DNA of 6,591 nucleotides, taken from NCBI GenBank assembly GCA_902782805.1, contig CACZON010000235.1, positions 1-6,591 on the forward strand. The letters run 5' to 3'. The stretch is from Oscillospiraceae bacterium. GTDB taxonomy: Bacteria; Bacillota; Clostridia; Oscillospirales; Acutalibacteraceae. Within the stretch, counting starts at the first letter, position 1. Each line of letters opens with the position of its first letter. The notes below the pieces were generated by a model that saw only the letters and a program-made list of their open reading frames with translations, ran no database searches and was not told where the DNA came from. Positions 5,876 through 6,591 of this stretch are shown here, piece after piece. The position numbers were made by a program, and so were the translations under genes.

Positions 5876-6591
5876 ATGTTAAGACGCAAACCGTATCGCA
5901 GAAAAAGCGCTGCGATTTTCAACCTGCTGCCGGACGACCGGATCGAACCGATCCGCAAGCAGAAGACCGACCGACAGAAGCGAAAAGAAATCTCCGTGAT
6001 CCGCAAGGTCATTACCGCGATCACCGTCTTTCTGATTCTGCTGCTGATCGTCGCGGCCGTTCTGCTCGTCCGTCAGGCAAAACAATCGGGCGGATTCCAT
6101 TGGGACTGGCTCGACGAGTTTCTCGGAAGAGAGACGGAAAGCTCCGCCGCTTCCGCGCTCGACGAGCCTTCCGCGGAAATTTCCGTTCCCGTTTCAGGCC
6201 TCCCGGAAGAGGAGGACGACTCCGATCTGCTGATCATCGTTAATTCGATCCATCCGCTCCCGGAGGATTACACGCCGGAGCTCGATTCGGTGGAAGGCGT
6301 TTTCCTCGAAAAGCGCGCGGCGGAAGATCTTGCCGCGATGGCTGCCGCGGCGAAAGAAGCGGGGCTCCGACTTCCGCTGCTGCGCGGCTATACGACCGCG
6401 GTCGAGCAGGAGGAGATCTATCAGCAGAAATACGAGGAGCTCCTCTGGGCCGGGGTCACCACCGCGAAGGCGAAGGATACCGCCTCGATCTATAAACCCG
6501 GCTGGAGCGAAAGCCAGACCGGGCTGCTGCTCGAGCTTTCCGGCGGATCCGGCTTTGAGACGAGCAACGAATATTTCTGGCTCTGCGAACA
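5876..6591 (+). CDS. Membrane-anchored VanY-like (M15B) protein with degenerate active site, 3' end outside window
   Basis: The visible 238 residues begin with a basic cytoplasmic stretch (1-43), then a membrane helix (about 44-65), an acidic Ser/Glu-rich linker (about 85-117), and an extracellular domain resembling D-alanyl-D-alanine carboxypeptidases of the VanY/M15B family. The matching parts are LLIIVNSIHPLPEDYTPEL (118-136), EKRAAEDLAAM (145-155), a RGYTTAVEQEEIY segment (170-182) and PGWSESQTGLLLEL (208-221). In active members these last two read like GYRSxxxQ and TSEHQTGLAVD. Here the substrate-binding Arg is Thr173, the zinc-binding His is Ser213, and the zinc-binding Asp is Glu220. 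The catalytic C-terminal part lies beyond the edge. The family assignment is good, but carboxypeptidase activity is doubtful. AGGA at 5867-5870 precedes the ATG by 5 bp. Confidence 0.8.
   Translation, partial: MLRRKPYRRKSAAIFNLLPDDRIEPIRKQKTDRQKRKEISVIRKVITAITVFLILLLIVAAVLLVRQAKQSGGFHWDWLDEFLGRETESSAASALDEPSAEISVPVSGLPEEEDDSDLLIIVNSIHPLPEDYTPELDSVEGVFLEKRAAEDLAAMAAAAKEAGLRLPLLRGYTTAVEQEEIYQQKYEELLWAGVTTAKAKDTASIYKPGWSESQTGLLLELSGGSGFETSNEYFWLCE

Overview
The window suggests a GC-rich member of the Clostridia (Firmicutes), perhaps an Oscillospirales- or Christensenellales-like gut bacterium. The evidence is a DUF951 zinc-ribbon protein, a Sua5-type threonylcarbamoyl-AMP synthase with the extra C-terminal domain, a clostridial-type M18 aminopeptidase, strong AAAGGAG ribosome sites and two TTG starts. 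The taxonomic call is inference from protein character only. All ten genes lie on the + strand and coding density is high. The longest stretch without a gene is 165 bp (786-950). No RNA gene, mobile element, CRISPR array or integration signature was seen.

Region 1 (1-842) is a small membrane-protein cassette. Two tandem paralogous miniproteins (67 and 66 aa) each have a signal peptide, a very short exported segment and one C-terminal membrane helix with a basic tail. The second overlaps, by ATGA, a 113-aa protein with about four membrane helices. A strong intrinsic terminator closes the unit. I do not recognise a function; this is the best candidate here for an undescribed system. Its 5' end may lie upstream of the window.

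Region 2 (868-6591) looks like one long operon driven by an extended -10 promoter just after the terminator. Its order is DUF951 protein, release factor RF1 (prfA), Sua5/TsaC (t6A synthesis), dephospho-CoA kinase (coaE), a membrane-anchored lytic transglycosylase, an M18 aminopeptidase, and a membrane-anchored VanY-like (M15B) protein cut by the window end. The first five genes overlap or nearly touch, so translation is probably coupled. The operon mixes translation quality (RF1, t6A), cofactor synthesis (CoA) and peptidoglycan/peptide turnover (lytic transglycosylase, M18, VanY-like). prmC, which commonly accompanies prfA, is not present in the window.

The two most notable observations are these. 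The VanY-like protein has lost residues that the family uses to bind zinc and substrate, so it may be a pseudoenzyme. The tetranucleotide GATC is several-fold over-represented across the window.
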